Source of the DNA: Sphingomonas hengshuiensis
GTDB lineage: Bacteria; Pseudomonadota; Alphaproteobacteria; Sphingomonadales; Sphingomonadaceae
DNA length: 16,128 nt
Direction: 5' to 3'
NCBI GenBank assembly: GCA_003240755.1
Contig: QFNF01000050.1
Coordinates: 1 to 16,128 of the forward strand
Made by a program: the position numbers and the translations under genes. The notes below the pieces were generated by a model. It worked only from the letters and a program-made list of their open reading frames with translations, had not been told where the DNA came from and did not search any database. Position 1 is the stretch's first letter, and the number at the start of each line of letters is the position of its first letter. Shown in pieces: positions 1 to 5,966 of the stretch.

Positions 1-360
1 CACGATCGCGTCGCGCCCGATCAGGTCGATGCGGCTGATATGCGCGTCGAGGTTGATGCGGATGCACGGCCAGTTCAGCCGCGCCGCGACCTGTTCGATA
101 TGCGTCGACTTGCCGGTGCCGTGATAGCCCTGCACCATCACCCGCCGGTTGTGCGCGAAGCCCGCGAGGATCGCCAGCGTCGTGTCCGGATCGAACACAT
201 AGGCCGGATCGGCGTCGGGCACGCGTTCGTCGGCGACCGAGAAGGCCGGCACTTCCATGTCGCTGTCGATGCCGAACAGCTCGCGCACCTTCACCATCCG
301 GTCGGGCGCGCTCAGGATCGTCGTGGTGCCGGCTTCGGGCGGGGAATCGGTCGTGGTCAT
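1..360 (-). CDS. cobS: Cobaltochelatase subunit CobS, 5' part (runs off the left edge)
   Basis: The reading frame starts with ATG at 360 and stays open for 120 codons to the window edge, so the C-terminal part is missing. CobS is the AAA+ ATPase subunit of aerobic cobaltochelatase (CobN-CobS-CobT), which inserts cobalt into hydrogenobyrinic acid a,c-diamide in cobalamin synthesis. The N-terminal region carries FGIDSDMEVPAF at residues 29-40, typical of the family. A Walker A motif GYHGTGKST lies at residues 78-86, with the P-loop lysine at K84. An AAGG run about 6 nt upstream can serve as ribosome binding site. The gene is 60 bp downstream of the HxlR-type regulator on the same strand. Many sphingomonads lack the full cobalamin pathway but keep CobS/CobT homologues, so the cellular role here is less certain than the family. 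Confidence 0.9.
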   Translation of the reverse strand, partial: MTTTDSPPEAGTTTILSAPDRMVKVRELFGIDSDMEVPAFSVADERVPDADPAYVFDPDTTLAILAGFAHNRRVMVQGYHGTGKSTHIEQVAARLNWPCIRINLDAHISRIDLIGRDAIV

Positions 361-393
361 GCGGGCCTTTCGCGTGGGCGCACCGGAGCGCCA

Positions 394-420
394 GCGGTCC
401 TTTAGGACGAAGCGGACCGC
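394..420 (-). terminator. Inverted repeat between the HxlR-type gene and cobS
   Basis: A perfect 7-bp inverted repeat (GCGGTCC at 394-400, GGACCGC at 414-420) with a 13-nt loop begins at the base next to the regulator's TAG stop. There is no T tract after it on the minus strand. It could be a weak terminator or an RNA-stabilising hairpin that separates regulator expression from cobS. Confidence 0.3.
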
Positions 421-1092
421 CTACTCAACCTTCGGCGGCAATTGGAACAGCGTCGTGAACCGTTCGGCGATGGCCCGGTTCCCCTCGACCGCGATCGCCC
501 CCGCCATGGCCAGCGGCATGCCGCCATAGACGACCGGCAGGAACGCGCCCGGACTGCCCGACAATGTCGCGGCGGCATCCCCGGCCACCCCGCGCCGGAC
601 CGCCAGTGCCCCGTCGGCCAGTTCCGCGACATATCGATCGTCGCCAAGGCGGAACGCGACCGTCGCCCGCCAGTCCCCCGCGCGTTCCCCCACCAGCAGC
701 ATTTTCAGCGACAGCATCAGCGACACCGCCGAAAACGGCAGCGAGGGGTCGTGCGCCGGCGACCGCAGCGCCCATCGGGCGAGCGCCAGCACCACCGGCT
801 CGGCCTCGTAGCCCCATGGCGTCAGCGCATAGACCTGCGCATTGGCGGGCGATGGCAACCGCTGCCGCGCGACGATCCCCGCCGATTCCAGCCCCGCCAG
901 CCGCTGCGTCAATATGTTCGCGCTGATCCCCGGCAGTCCGGCACGGATCTCGCCGAAGCGGCGCGGCCCCAGCAGCAGTTCGCGTATCAGCAGCAGCGCC
1001 CAGCGTTCCCCGACATACTCCATGCCCAGCGCCGCGCCGCAGGCATCGTCATAGCGCCGCTTCGCTGCTTCAGTTACTTTTACTAACTCCAT
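421..1092 (-). CDS. HxlR-family transcriptional regulator with an extra C-terminal domain
   Basis: The 223-residue protein begins with a winged helix-turn-helix of the HxlR family at about residues 15-110. The motifs MEYVGERWALLLIRELLLG and GISANILTQRL (recognition helix region) match family members of the form 'EILGERWTLLIVREL'. Classical HxlR proteins have about 100-120 residues. This one has a further ~100 residues (about 120-220) that look like the SCP2-like ligand-binding tail of the longer HxlR subgroup; the tail assignment is by resemblance only. The gene is divergent from the GST/DUF1428 operon and probably controls it and itself. No Shine-Dalgarno sequence precedes the ATG at 1092, and the promoter candidate sits so close that the mRNA may be leaderless. 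The inducing ligand is unknown. Confidence 0.88.
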   Translation of the reverse strand: MELVKVTEAAKRRYDDACGAALGMEYVGERWALLLIRELLLGPRRFGEIRAGLPGISANILTQRLAGLESAGIVARQRLPSPANAQVYALTPWGYEAEPVVLALARWALRSPAHDPSLPFSAVSLMLSLKMLLVGERAGDWRATVAFRLGDDRYVAELADGALAVRRGVAGDAAATLSGSPGAFLPVVYGGMPLAMAGAIAVEGNRAIAERFTTLFQLPPKVE

Positions 1093-1109
1093 GGTTGTTT
1101 TCTGTAACC
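1072..1109. promoter_or_regulatory. Two 17-bp palindromes, candidate operators for the HxlR-type regulator
   Basis: Two similar 17-bp palindromes lie at 1072-1088 (AGTTACTTTTACTAACT) and 1093-1109 (GGTTGTTTTCTGTAACC). Ten of 17 positions are identical, including GTT near the left end, TTT near the centre and TAAC near the right end. Their centres (1080 and 1101) are 21 bp apart, two helical turns, so bound dimers would sit on the same DNA face. The first covers the start codon region of the regulator gene and the second covers its candidate -10 box. Bacillus HxlR is known to bind two tandem elements. That this regulator binds here is inference. Confidence 0.5.
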
Positions 1110-1129
1110 AGCAGGCGCAAGCAGTGCAA
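1101..1129 (-). promoter_or_regulatory. Candidate promoter of the HxlR-type gene
   Basis: On the minus strand, TTGCAC (1129-1124) is followed after 17 bp by TACAGA (1106-1101), a good sigma-70-type pair. Transcription would start at or within a few bases of the ATG at 1092. This predicts a leaderless or almost leaderless mRNA and fits the missing Shine-Dalgarno sequence. The -10 box lies inside the second palindrome, which would allow autorepression. Confidence 0.45.
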
Positions 1130-1161
1130 ATGATGATTCGCCGGGACCGGGAGAGGGTGCC

Positions 1162-1221
1162 ATGCCGAAGAGGATGTTCGTGAACCCGGCCGTCGCCGGT
1201 GCGGCACGGGTCGCCGCGTGA
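1162..1221 (+). pseudogene. 19-codon ORF upstream of the GST, possible remnant of a VOC-family gene
   Basis: A 19-residue frame (MPKRMFVNPAVAGAARVAA) is preceded by a strong purine-rich ribosome binding site (GGGAGAGGG, ending 4 nt before the ATG). Its TGA overlaps the GTG start of the GST as GTGA. The first residues resemble the usual start of glyoxalase/bleomycin-resistance (VOC) proteins, of the type 'MPK-IFVNLPV-DL'. One reading is that a VOC gene lost nearly all its body and only its translation start survives, now loading ribosomes onto the GST. The other is a functional leader peptide used for translational coupling. The match is too short to settle which. Confidence 0.4.
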
Positions 1222-1907
1222 CCCGCCCGGTCATCACCGCGTTCGACTGGGTCCCGGATTTCGCCCGGGGCCAGGTCCGCGACCTGCGCGTCCGCTGGAT
1301 ACTGGAAGAGGCCGGCCAGCCCTACGACGTCCGGTACCTCTCGCAGGGGGCACAGAAGACGCCCGGACACCGCGCGCTGCAGCCGTTCGGACAGGTGCCG
1401 ACCTATCAGGACGGCGACCTGACGCTGTTCGAATCGGGGGCGATCGTGCTGCACGTCGCGCAGCGCCATCGCGTGCTGCTGCCATCCGATCCGGCGGGCG
1501 GGGCGCGCGCGACCGAATGGCTGTTCGCCGCGCTCAACACGGTCGAGCCGCCGATCATGGACCATGCCATCGCCACCCTGTTCGAACGGGACAAGCCCTG
1601 GTCGAAACCCCGCCTGCCCGCGATCGAGGCACGTATCGCCCAGCGGCTGGGCGAGGTCGCCGCGCGGCTCGGCGACCGGCCGTGGTTCTACGGCGATTTC
1701 AGCATCGGCGATCTGATGATGGTCGCGGTACTGCGGATCATGGAGGGCAGCGATATCCTGACCGCGCATCCGACCCTGACCGCCTATGTCGAACGCGCCA
1801 CCGCCCGCCCCGCCTTTGCACGCGCGCTGGCCGCGCAACTGGCCGGGTTCACCGGCGAACCGCCCGCCGGCTATGCCCGATGGGCTGCGAGAGGAGAACA
1901 GGCATGA
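1218..1907 (+). CDS. Glutathione S-transferase family protein
   Basis: This 229-residue protein starts at GTG 1218 inside a GTGA overlap with the upstream micro-ORF; no better in-frame ATG exists near the N-terminus. The N-terminal thioredoxin-like GST domain (about residues 5-85) contains the cis-proline loop and glutathione-binding segment QVPTYQDGDLTLFESGAI, with P61 and E72-S73. The rest (about 95-210) is the helical C-terminal GST domain, with YGDFSIGDLMM at about residues 154-164 matching the conserved 'F.ADI' capping region. GSTs conjugate or transfer glutathione to electrophiles in the cytoplasm; the substrate is unknown. The stop overlaps the ATG of the DUF1428 gene (ATGA), with a GAGGAG ribosome binding site just upstream, so the two are co-translated. 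Divergence from the HxlR-type gene suggests control by that regulator. Confidence 0.9.
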   Translation: MTRPVITAFDWVPDFARGQVRDLRVRWILEEAGQPYDVRYLSQGAQKTPGHRALQPFGQVPTYQDGDLTLFESGAIVLHVAQRHRVLLPSDPAGGARATEWLFAALNTVEPPIMDHAIATLFERDKPWSKPRLPAIEARIAQRLGEVAARLGDRPWFYGDFSIGDLMMVAVLRIMEGSDILTAHPTLTAYVERATARPAFARALAAQLAGFTGEPPAGYARWAARGEQA

Positions 1908-2629
1908 CCTATGTCGACGGTTTCGTGACCCCCGTGCCGCGCGCCAATCGTGCCGCCTATGAAACCCATGTCGCAGCGGCGGCGGCGATCTTCGCCGATC
2001 TGGGCGCCGGCCGGCTGGTCGAATGCTGGGCCGACGACGTCCCGCCGGGCGAACATACCGACTTCCCCCGCTCGGTCGCGCTGGCCGAAGGGGAGGACGT
2101 GCTGTTCAGTTGGATCGAATATCCCGACCGCGCGACCCGCGACGCGGTAGGCGCGGCGATGATGGCCGATCCGCGCATCGCCGGACTCGACATGCCGTTC
2201 GACGGCAAACGCATGATCCATGGCGGGTTCGCGACCATCGTCGACGAACGCGGCGGCGGTACGACCGGCTATGTCGATGGCTGCCTGACCCCGGTCGCGA
2301 TCGACGCCCGCGCCGCCTATACCGATTTCGCCGCCCTGTCCGCCCGGCTGTTCGTCGAACATGGCGCGGTGCGCGTGGTCGAATGCTGGGGCGACGATGT
2401 GCCGCCGGGCAGGCACACCGATTATGCCCGCGCCGTCGATCTGCAACCGGGCGAAGCCGCCTGCTATTCGTGGATCGAATGGCCCTCGAAGGACGCGCGC
2501 GATGCCGGGTGGCAGGCGATCATGGCCGACCCGCGCATGGCGGGGCGCGACCTGCCGTTCGATGGCCGACGCATGCTGTACGGCGGCTTCACCCCGATCT
2601 TCGACCAGGCGATGCGAGCGGGCGGGTGA
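1904..2629 (+). CDS. Tandem two-domain DUF1428 protein
   Basis: The 241-residue protein holds two complete copies of DUF1428 (E. coli YbaA-like family, usually about 115-120 residues per protein). Copy 1 spans residues 2-112 and copy 2 residues 122-232. They are joined by a short Gly/Thr linker (about 113-121). Aligned by eye without gaps, the copies are identical at 62 of 111 positions. Both contain YVDG near the start, VECW-DDVPPG-HTD, SWIE-P, MADPR-AG and PFDG-RM--GGF. DUF1428 belongs to the dimeric alpha-beta-barrel fold; biochemical function is not established. A fused tandem could make the usual dimer within one chain. The gene overlaps the GST stop by 4 nt (ATGA) with a clear GAGGAG ribosome binding site, so it probably acts with the GST, perhaps in detoxification (inference). 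Confidence 0.9.
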   Translation: MTYVDGFVTPVPRANRAAYETHVAAAAAIFADLGAGRLVECWADDVPPGEHTDFPRSVALAEGEDVLFSWIEYPDRATRDAVGAAMMADPRIAGLDMPFDGKRMIHGGFATIVDERGGGTTGYVDGCLTPVAIDARAAYTDFAALSARLFVEHGAVRVVECWGDDVPPGRHTDYARAVDLQPGEAACYSWIEWPSKDARDAGWQAIMADPRMAGRDLPFDGRRMLYGGFTPIFDQAMRAGG

Positions 2630-2674
2630 ACCGGCACGGCGATGTCATCCGGTACGAACTGCTGCCCCGCCCCC

Positions 2675-2701
2675 GTTCAGCGCGTTCAGCGCGTTCAGCG
2701 A
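2675..2701. repeat. Three tandem copies of a 9-bp unit
   Basis: GTTCAGCGC occurs at 2675-2683 and 2684-2692, with a third copy differing in the last base at 2693-2701. It sits in the 78-bp gap between the converging DUF1428 gene and dnaJ. No function is apparent; slippage is the simplest origin. Confidence 0.6.
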
Positions 2702-2707
2702 CGCGCG

Positions 2708-3322
2708 TCACGCAAAGGCGGCCGCACCCTTCAACTGCTGATAGGCCGCGATCACCTTCTGCAACGCCGCTTCGTGGCTGCGATCCCCGCCGTTCCGGTC
2801 GGGATGATATTGCCGCACCAGTTCCGAATAGCGCTTGCGCAGCCCCGTGCGGTCGACATCGACCGCCAGCCCCATGACCTTCAGCGCCGACCGGTCGGCG
2901 GGGCTCAGCGGCCGCCCGTCCTGCCGCTCGGCCCGCGCCTCGCGCACGTTCCGGAACGTCGCGCCGATCGCATCCAGCGGGTCGGCGAAATCGGCCCATG
3001 CCGGCCCCGGATCGCCGCCCGCCCGGGCAAAGGCGCGTGTCTCGCGCTCCCATCCGGCATAGGGCCGCTGCGCGTCATGGATTTCCTCGGCGGTCATCCC
3101 GGCAAAATAGTTATACCCCGCATTGAACGCCCGGATATGGTCGAGGCAGAACCAGCGATAGGCGTTGGGCCGCTCGCCGCCCTGCGGCGCACCTTCCAGC
3201 GGCGGCGCGCGAAACTCGCCCGCATCCGCGCATCCCGGCACTTCGCACGGGCGTCCGTTCGCCTCCACGCGGCCATGGAAACGGGCATTGGGCCGGTCTT
3301 TGCTGATCTTCTCGCGCGCCAC
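2708..3322 (-). CDS. J-domain protein with C-terminal J domain and Cys-rich N-terminus
   Basis: I place the start at GTG 3322, giving 204 residues. AAGGGAGT lies 6 nt upstream, and residues from AREKISKDRPNARFHG onward look conserved. The frame stays open far upstream but there it is antisense to bolA and the second GST. The J domain is at the C-terminus (about residues 140-200), with KRYSELVRQYHPD and the HPD motif at 173-175 that stimulates DnaK ATPase. The N-terminal part has C26 and C31 (CEVPGC) and C59/H62 (WFCLDH), spaced like a small metal site. This is not the classical DnaJ with G/F and four CXXCXGXG repeats but the small J-domain protein commonly found beside bolA and cobS in alphaproteobacteria. 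It probably recruits DnaK to a specific client, perhaps metal-cofactor enzymes; that role is inference. It is divergent from bolA across 36 bp. Confidence 0.9.
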   Translation of the reverse strand: MAREKISKDRPNARFHGRVEANGRPCEVPGCADAGEFRAPPLEGAPQGGERPNAYRWFCLDHIRAFNAGYNYFAGMTAEEIHDAQRPYAGWERETRAFARAGGDPGPAWADFADPLDAIGATFRNVREARAERQDGRPLSPADRSALKVMGLAVDVDRTGLRKRYSELVRQYHPDRNGGDRSHEAALQKVIAAYQQLKGAAAFA

Positions 3323-3346
3323 GCGACTCCCTTTGGCAAAACGCGT

Positions 3347-3352
3347 TATATA
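3347..3352. promoter_or_regulatory. Self-complementary -10-like hexamer shared by bolA and dnaJ
   Basis: The 36-bp gap between the divergent starts contains TATATA, which reads the same on both strands. Rightward it would start transcription at about the bolA ATG (3359), giving a leaderless bolA mRNA. Leftward it would leave about 18 nt including the dnaJ Shine-Dalgarno sequence. No good -35 box is visible in either direction, so this is a modest call. Confidence 0.35.
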
Positions 3353-3358
3353 GGGCGC

Positions 3359-3664
3359 ATGACCGACACCGCCACCGCCCCCCGCACCGACCTGCCCCTT
3401 GCCGACCTGATTGCCGCCCGCCTGCGCGACGCGCTGTCGCCAGGCGCGCTCACCGTCACCAACGACAGCCACCACCATGCCGGCCATATGGGCGACGACG
3501 GCACCGGCGAGACCCATTTCTCGGTCGACATCGTCGCCGACGCGTTTGCCGGCCAGTCGCGCGTCGGGCGCCAGCGGCTGGTCAACCGCGCGCTGGCCGA
3601 CCTGCTGGCGACCCGCATTCACGCGCTGGCGATCCGCGCCCGCGCCCCCGGAGACCGCGATTGA
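3359..3664 (+). CDS. bolA: BolA-family protein
   Basis: The 101-residue protein has the BolA fold signature: a beta strand followed by VTNDSHHHAGH (residues 33-43), then ETHFSVDIVADAF and SRVGRQRLVNRAL (residues 67-78), which forms the helix-turn-helix-like segment. BolA proteins pair with monothiol glutaredoxins to bind or pass on [2Fe-2S] clusters; the conserved histidines contribute ligands. Start ATG 3359 is only 7 nt after the TATATA hexamer, and the only SD-like run (AGGG) is very close, so leaderless translation is plausible. The stop overlaps the TTG start of the next GST (TTGA), making bolA the first gene of a coupled run. Confidence 0.93.
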   Translation: MTDTATAPRTDLPLADLIAARLRDALSPGALTVTNDSHHHAGHMGDDGTGETHFSVDIVADAFAGQSRVGRQRLVNRALADLLATRIHALAIRARAPGDRD

Positions 3665-4365
3665 CATATGATCTGTGGTATTGGCCGACAATCCAGGGAC
3701 GCGGCGAGTTCGTCCGCCTCGCGATGGAGGGCGCCGGCATCGCCTATCGCGACGCTGCCCGCGAAGACGGGGTGGAAGCGATGCGGCGCCGGCTGGAGGA
3801 GCCCCCGCGCGCGCCCTTCGCCCCGCCGTTCCTCGAACTGGACGGCCTGCGCATCGCACAGGTCGCCAACATCCTGCAATATCTGGGCGAACGCCATGAC
3901 CTCGCCCTGTCGAACATCCGCGACCGCATCTGGGCGAACCAGTGGCAACTGACCATCGCCGACCTCGTGGCCGAAGTGCATGCCGTCCACCATCCGGTCG
4001 ATATCGGCGCCCGGTATGACGACCAGCGTGCCGAGGCGGCCCGCGCCGCCGCCGGGTTCCGCGACCGGCGCATGCCCAAATTCCTGCGCCATTTCGAACT
4101 GCTGATCGGCGGACATGCCGGGCCGTGGGCGATCGATCATCGCTGGACCTATGTCGATACCTCGCTGTTCCAGATCGTCGAGGGGCTGCGCCATGCCTTC
4201 CCCCGTCGCATGGCCGCGCTCGAACCCGACCTGCCGCGGCTGATCGCGATCCACGACGCGGTGGCAGCACTGCCCGGCATCGCCGACTATCTGGCCAGTG
4301 ACCGCCGCATCCCGTTCAACGACGACGGCATCTTTCGCCACTACCCCGAACTGGACGCCGGTTGA
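3661..4365 (+). CDS. Glutathione S-transferase family protein, second copy
   Basis: This 234-residue GST starts at TTG 3661 within a TTGA overlap with the bolA stop. The N-terminal segment YDLWYWPTIQGRGEFVRLAMEGAG and the helix-starting VANILQYLGERH at about residues 66-77 match the sigma/alpha-like GST layout; the C-terminal helical domain runs from about residue 85 to 215. Compared with the first GST, the usual E/Q-S pair after the cis-proline loop is replaced by Q-V (RIAQVANIL), so glutathione contacts may differ. Its stop shares bases with the next ATG (TGATG), so it is coupled to the downstream micro-ORF. Association with bolA suggests a link to glutathione or redox homeostasis, but the substrate is not known. 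Confidence 0.9.
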   Translation: MTYDLWYWPTIQGRGEFVRLAMEGAGIAYRDAAREDGVEAMRRRLEEPPRAPFAPPFLELDGLRIAQVANILQYLGERHDLALSNIRDRIWANQWQLTIADLVAEVHAVHHPVDIGARYDDQRAEAARAAAGFRDRRMPKFLRHFELLIGGHAGPWAIDHRWTYVDTSLFQIVEGLRHAFPRRMAALEPDLPRLIAIHDAVAALPGIADYLASDRRIPFNDDGIFRHYPELDAG

Positions 4366-4427
4366 TGGCGGCGGCCGGGCAACTCGCCCCGATCCGCGAC
4401 ATGCCCGGCGGGGTCGGCCAATCGTGA
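4365..4427 (+). CDS. 20-codon ORF bridging the GST and the hydrolase
   Basis: An ATG at 4365 overlaps the GST stop (TGATG), and the 20-residue frame (MAAAGQLAPIRDMPGGVGQS) ends in a TGA overlapping the GTG of the hydrolase (GTGA at 4424-4427). The overlap at both ends means ribosomes terminating on the GST could pass through this ORF into the hydrolase. I recognise no homologue. It may be a non-functional spacer that keeps coupling, a genuine short peptide, or chance in GC-rich DNA. Confidence 0.35.
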   Translation: MAAAGQLAPIRDMPGGVGQS

Positions 4428-5332
4428 CCACGCTCGCCCGCATCGCGCTCGCGACCGGCGTGTCGCTCGACGTCGCGGTGGCGGGCGCGTCCGGTCGGCC
4501 GGCGATGATCTTCCTCCACGGCTTTCCCGAATCGCACCGCACATGGCGGCATCAGCTACCCGAATTCGCCCGCGACCATTTCGTCGTCGCCCCCGACCAG
4601 CGCGGCTATGCCGCCTCGGACAAGCCGCCGGCGGTAGGGGATTACGCACCGGACAGGATCGTCGCCGACCTGATCGCGCTTGCCGATGCGCTGGATATCG
4701 GGCGCTTCACGCTGGTCGGTCACGACTGGGGCGGCGCGGTCGCATGGCTGGCGGCGCTCCATCATCCCGACCGCGTCGAACGCCTCGTCATCTGCAACGC
4801 GCCGCATCCGCTGGTCTTCCAGCGCTCGCTGTTCGACGATCCCGACCAGCGCGCCGCCAGCCAGTACGTCACCCGGTTCCGCGACACGTCGCTCGACCGG
4901 GGGCTGGTCGGTGCCGGGCTGGAGCGCTTCTTCACGACCGGCTTCGCCCGCTTCGTCACCCGTACGATCGCGGGGGAGGACAAGGCGGCGTATCTCGCCG
5001 AATGGGCCAGTCCGGGGGCGATGACCGCGATGCTCAACTGGTACCGGGCCTCGCCGATCATCGTCCCCGCACCCGGGGAAACGCCCGGGCGTCCGGCATG
5101 GCTCGACGGCCCGTTCCCGCCGGTGACGCAACCGACGCTGGTGGTGTGGGGAATGCAGGACCAGGCGCTGCTGCCGGTACAACTGTCGGGGCTCGGCCAG
5201 CATGTGCCCGACCTGACCGTGGTCGAGGTGGACGCCGGGCATTTCGTGCCGTGGGAGGCACCGGATGCGGTGAACCGGGCGATCAGGGGGTGGATCGCGA
5301 CGCATCCCGTGCCCGCCCCTGCGCCCCGATGA
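4424..5332 (+). CDS. Alpha/beta-fold hydrolase, epoxide hydrolase or haloalkane dehalogenase type
   Basis: Starting at GTG 4424, the protein has 302 residues. It shows the full alpha/beta-hydrolase pattern: oxyanion-hole motif HGFPES (H32-S37), DQRGYAASDKP (residues 58-68), nucleophile elbow GHDWGG with Asp nucleophile D101, acid candidate D246 in GMQDQALLP, and catalytic histidine H273 in DAGHFVPWEAP. An Asp nucleophile points to epoxide hydrolases, haloalkane dehalogenases or fluoroacetate dehalogenases rather than Ser esterases. The cap domain spans about residues 130-220. I cannot choose the substrate from sequence alone. It is coupled through a micro-ORF to the GST, so the pair could process reactive electrophiles. 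It converges on nusB, 24 bp apart. Confidence 0.9.
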   Translation: MTTLARIALATGVSLDVAVAGASGRPAMIFLHGFPESHRTWRHQLPEFARDHFVVAPDQRGYAASDKPPAVGDYAPDRIVADLIALADALDIGRFTLVGHDWGGAVAWLAALHHPDRVERLVICNAPHPLVFQRSLFDDPDQRAASQYVTRFRDTSLDRGLVGAGLERFFTTGFARFVTRTIAGEDKAAYLAEWASPGAMTAMLNWYRASPIIVPAPGETPGRPAWLDGPFPPVTQPTLVVWGMQDQALLPVQLSGLGQHVPDLTVVEVDAGHFVPWEAPDAVNRAIRGWIATHPVPAPAPR

Positions 5333-5356
5333 ACCCGCCGCGCAAGGCAGGGACGA

Positions 5357-5824
5357 TTACCCCCGCACCACCTTGGCCACCGAATCCAGCAACCCGTTCA
5401 CGAACCCCTTTTCCCGCCGGTCGTAGAACGCATCGGCGACGTCCAGATACTCGCTGATGACCGCCGCCACCGGCACGTCCGCCCGCGCCAGCAGCTCATA
5501 GGTCCCGGCACGCAAAATCTGCCGCATCGGCTTGTCCAGCCGGTCGATCGTCCATCCGCTCGACAGCTTGGTCGAAATCAGCGCGTCGATCTCCTCGCGA
5601 CGCGCATCGACGCCCCTGACGACATCGTCGAAGAAATGGACGTCGGCCTCGGCATATTCGACCTCCTCGATCGTCGCGCCCAGCCGGTGCTGGTGGAATT
5701 CGTGGAGCAGTGCCGGAATGGGCGTCGCTTCCATCTCATGCTGGTACAGCGCCTGGACGGCGGCCAACCGGGCGGCGGCGCGGGCCTGACGGGCACCGCG
5801 CGGGCGGGAATTCTTGCTGGTCAT
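5357..5824 (-). CDS. nusB: Transcription antitermination factor NusB
   Basis: The 155-residue protein matches NusB in length and sequence. The N-terminal basic stretch (RGARQARAAARLAAVQALYQHE) contains the conserved 'AR..A.QALYQ' box that contacts boxA RNA with NusE (S10). The C-terminal part has DKPMRQILRAGTYELL, VAAVISEYLDVADAFYD and EKGFVNGLLDSVAK, all diagnostic. NusB acts in rRNA antitermination. The ATG at 5824 is the only sensible start. hisD lies upstream on the same strand but 398 bp away, so nusB probably has its own promoter in that gap. Confidence 0.96.
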   Translation of the reverse strand: MTSKNSRPRGARQARAAARLAAVQALYQHEMEATPIPALLHEFHQHRLGATIEEVEYAEADVHFFDDVVRGVDARREEIDALISTKLSSGWTIDRLDKPMRQILRAGTYELLARADVPVAAVISEYLDVADAFYDRREKGFVNGLLDSVAKVVRG

Positions 5825-5966
5825 AAGCGCCGCCCCATAGCCGCTGTCGACGGCACAAGTCGAGGGGGCGCTTTCCTACCGCGCGCGCGCGTGACAATGT
5901 GACCCAAGCTCCTTGAACCGTCCGATCCCCGGCCGCGCACGGTCCGACCGCTACACGATTGCGTGG

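Noticed and set aside
1083..1838. 251-codon minus-strand frame
   Set aside because: Antisense to the first GST; no ribosome binding site and no recognisable domain.
3323..4270. Upstream extension of the dnaJ frame, which would give a 520-residue protein
   Set aside because: The extension is antisense to bolA and the second GST and is Arg/Gly-rich without domains. GTG 3322 has a good ribosome binding site and begins at the conserved N-terminus.
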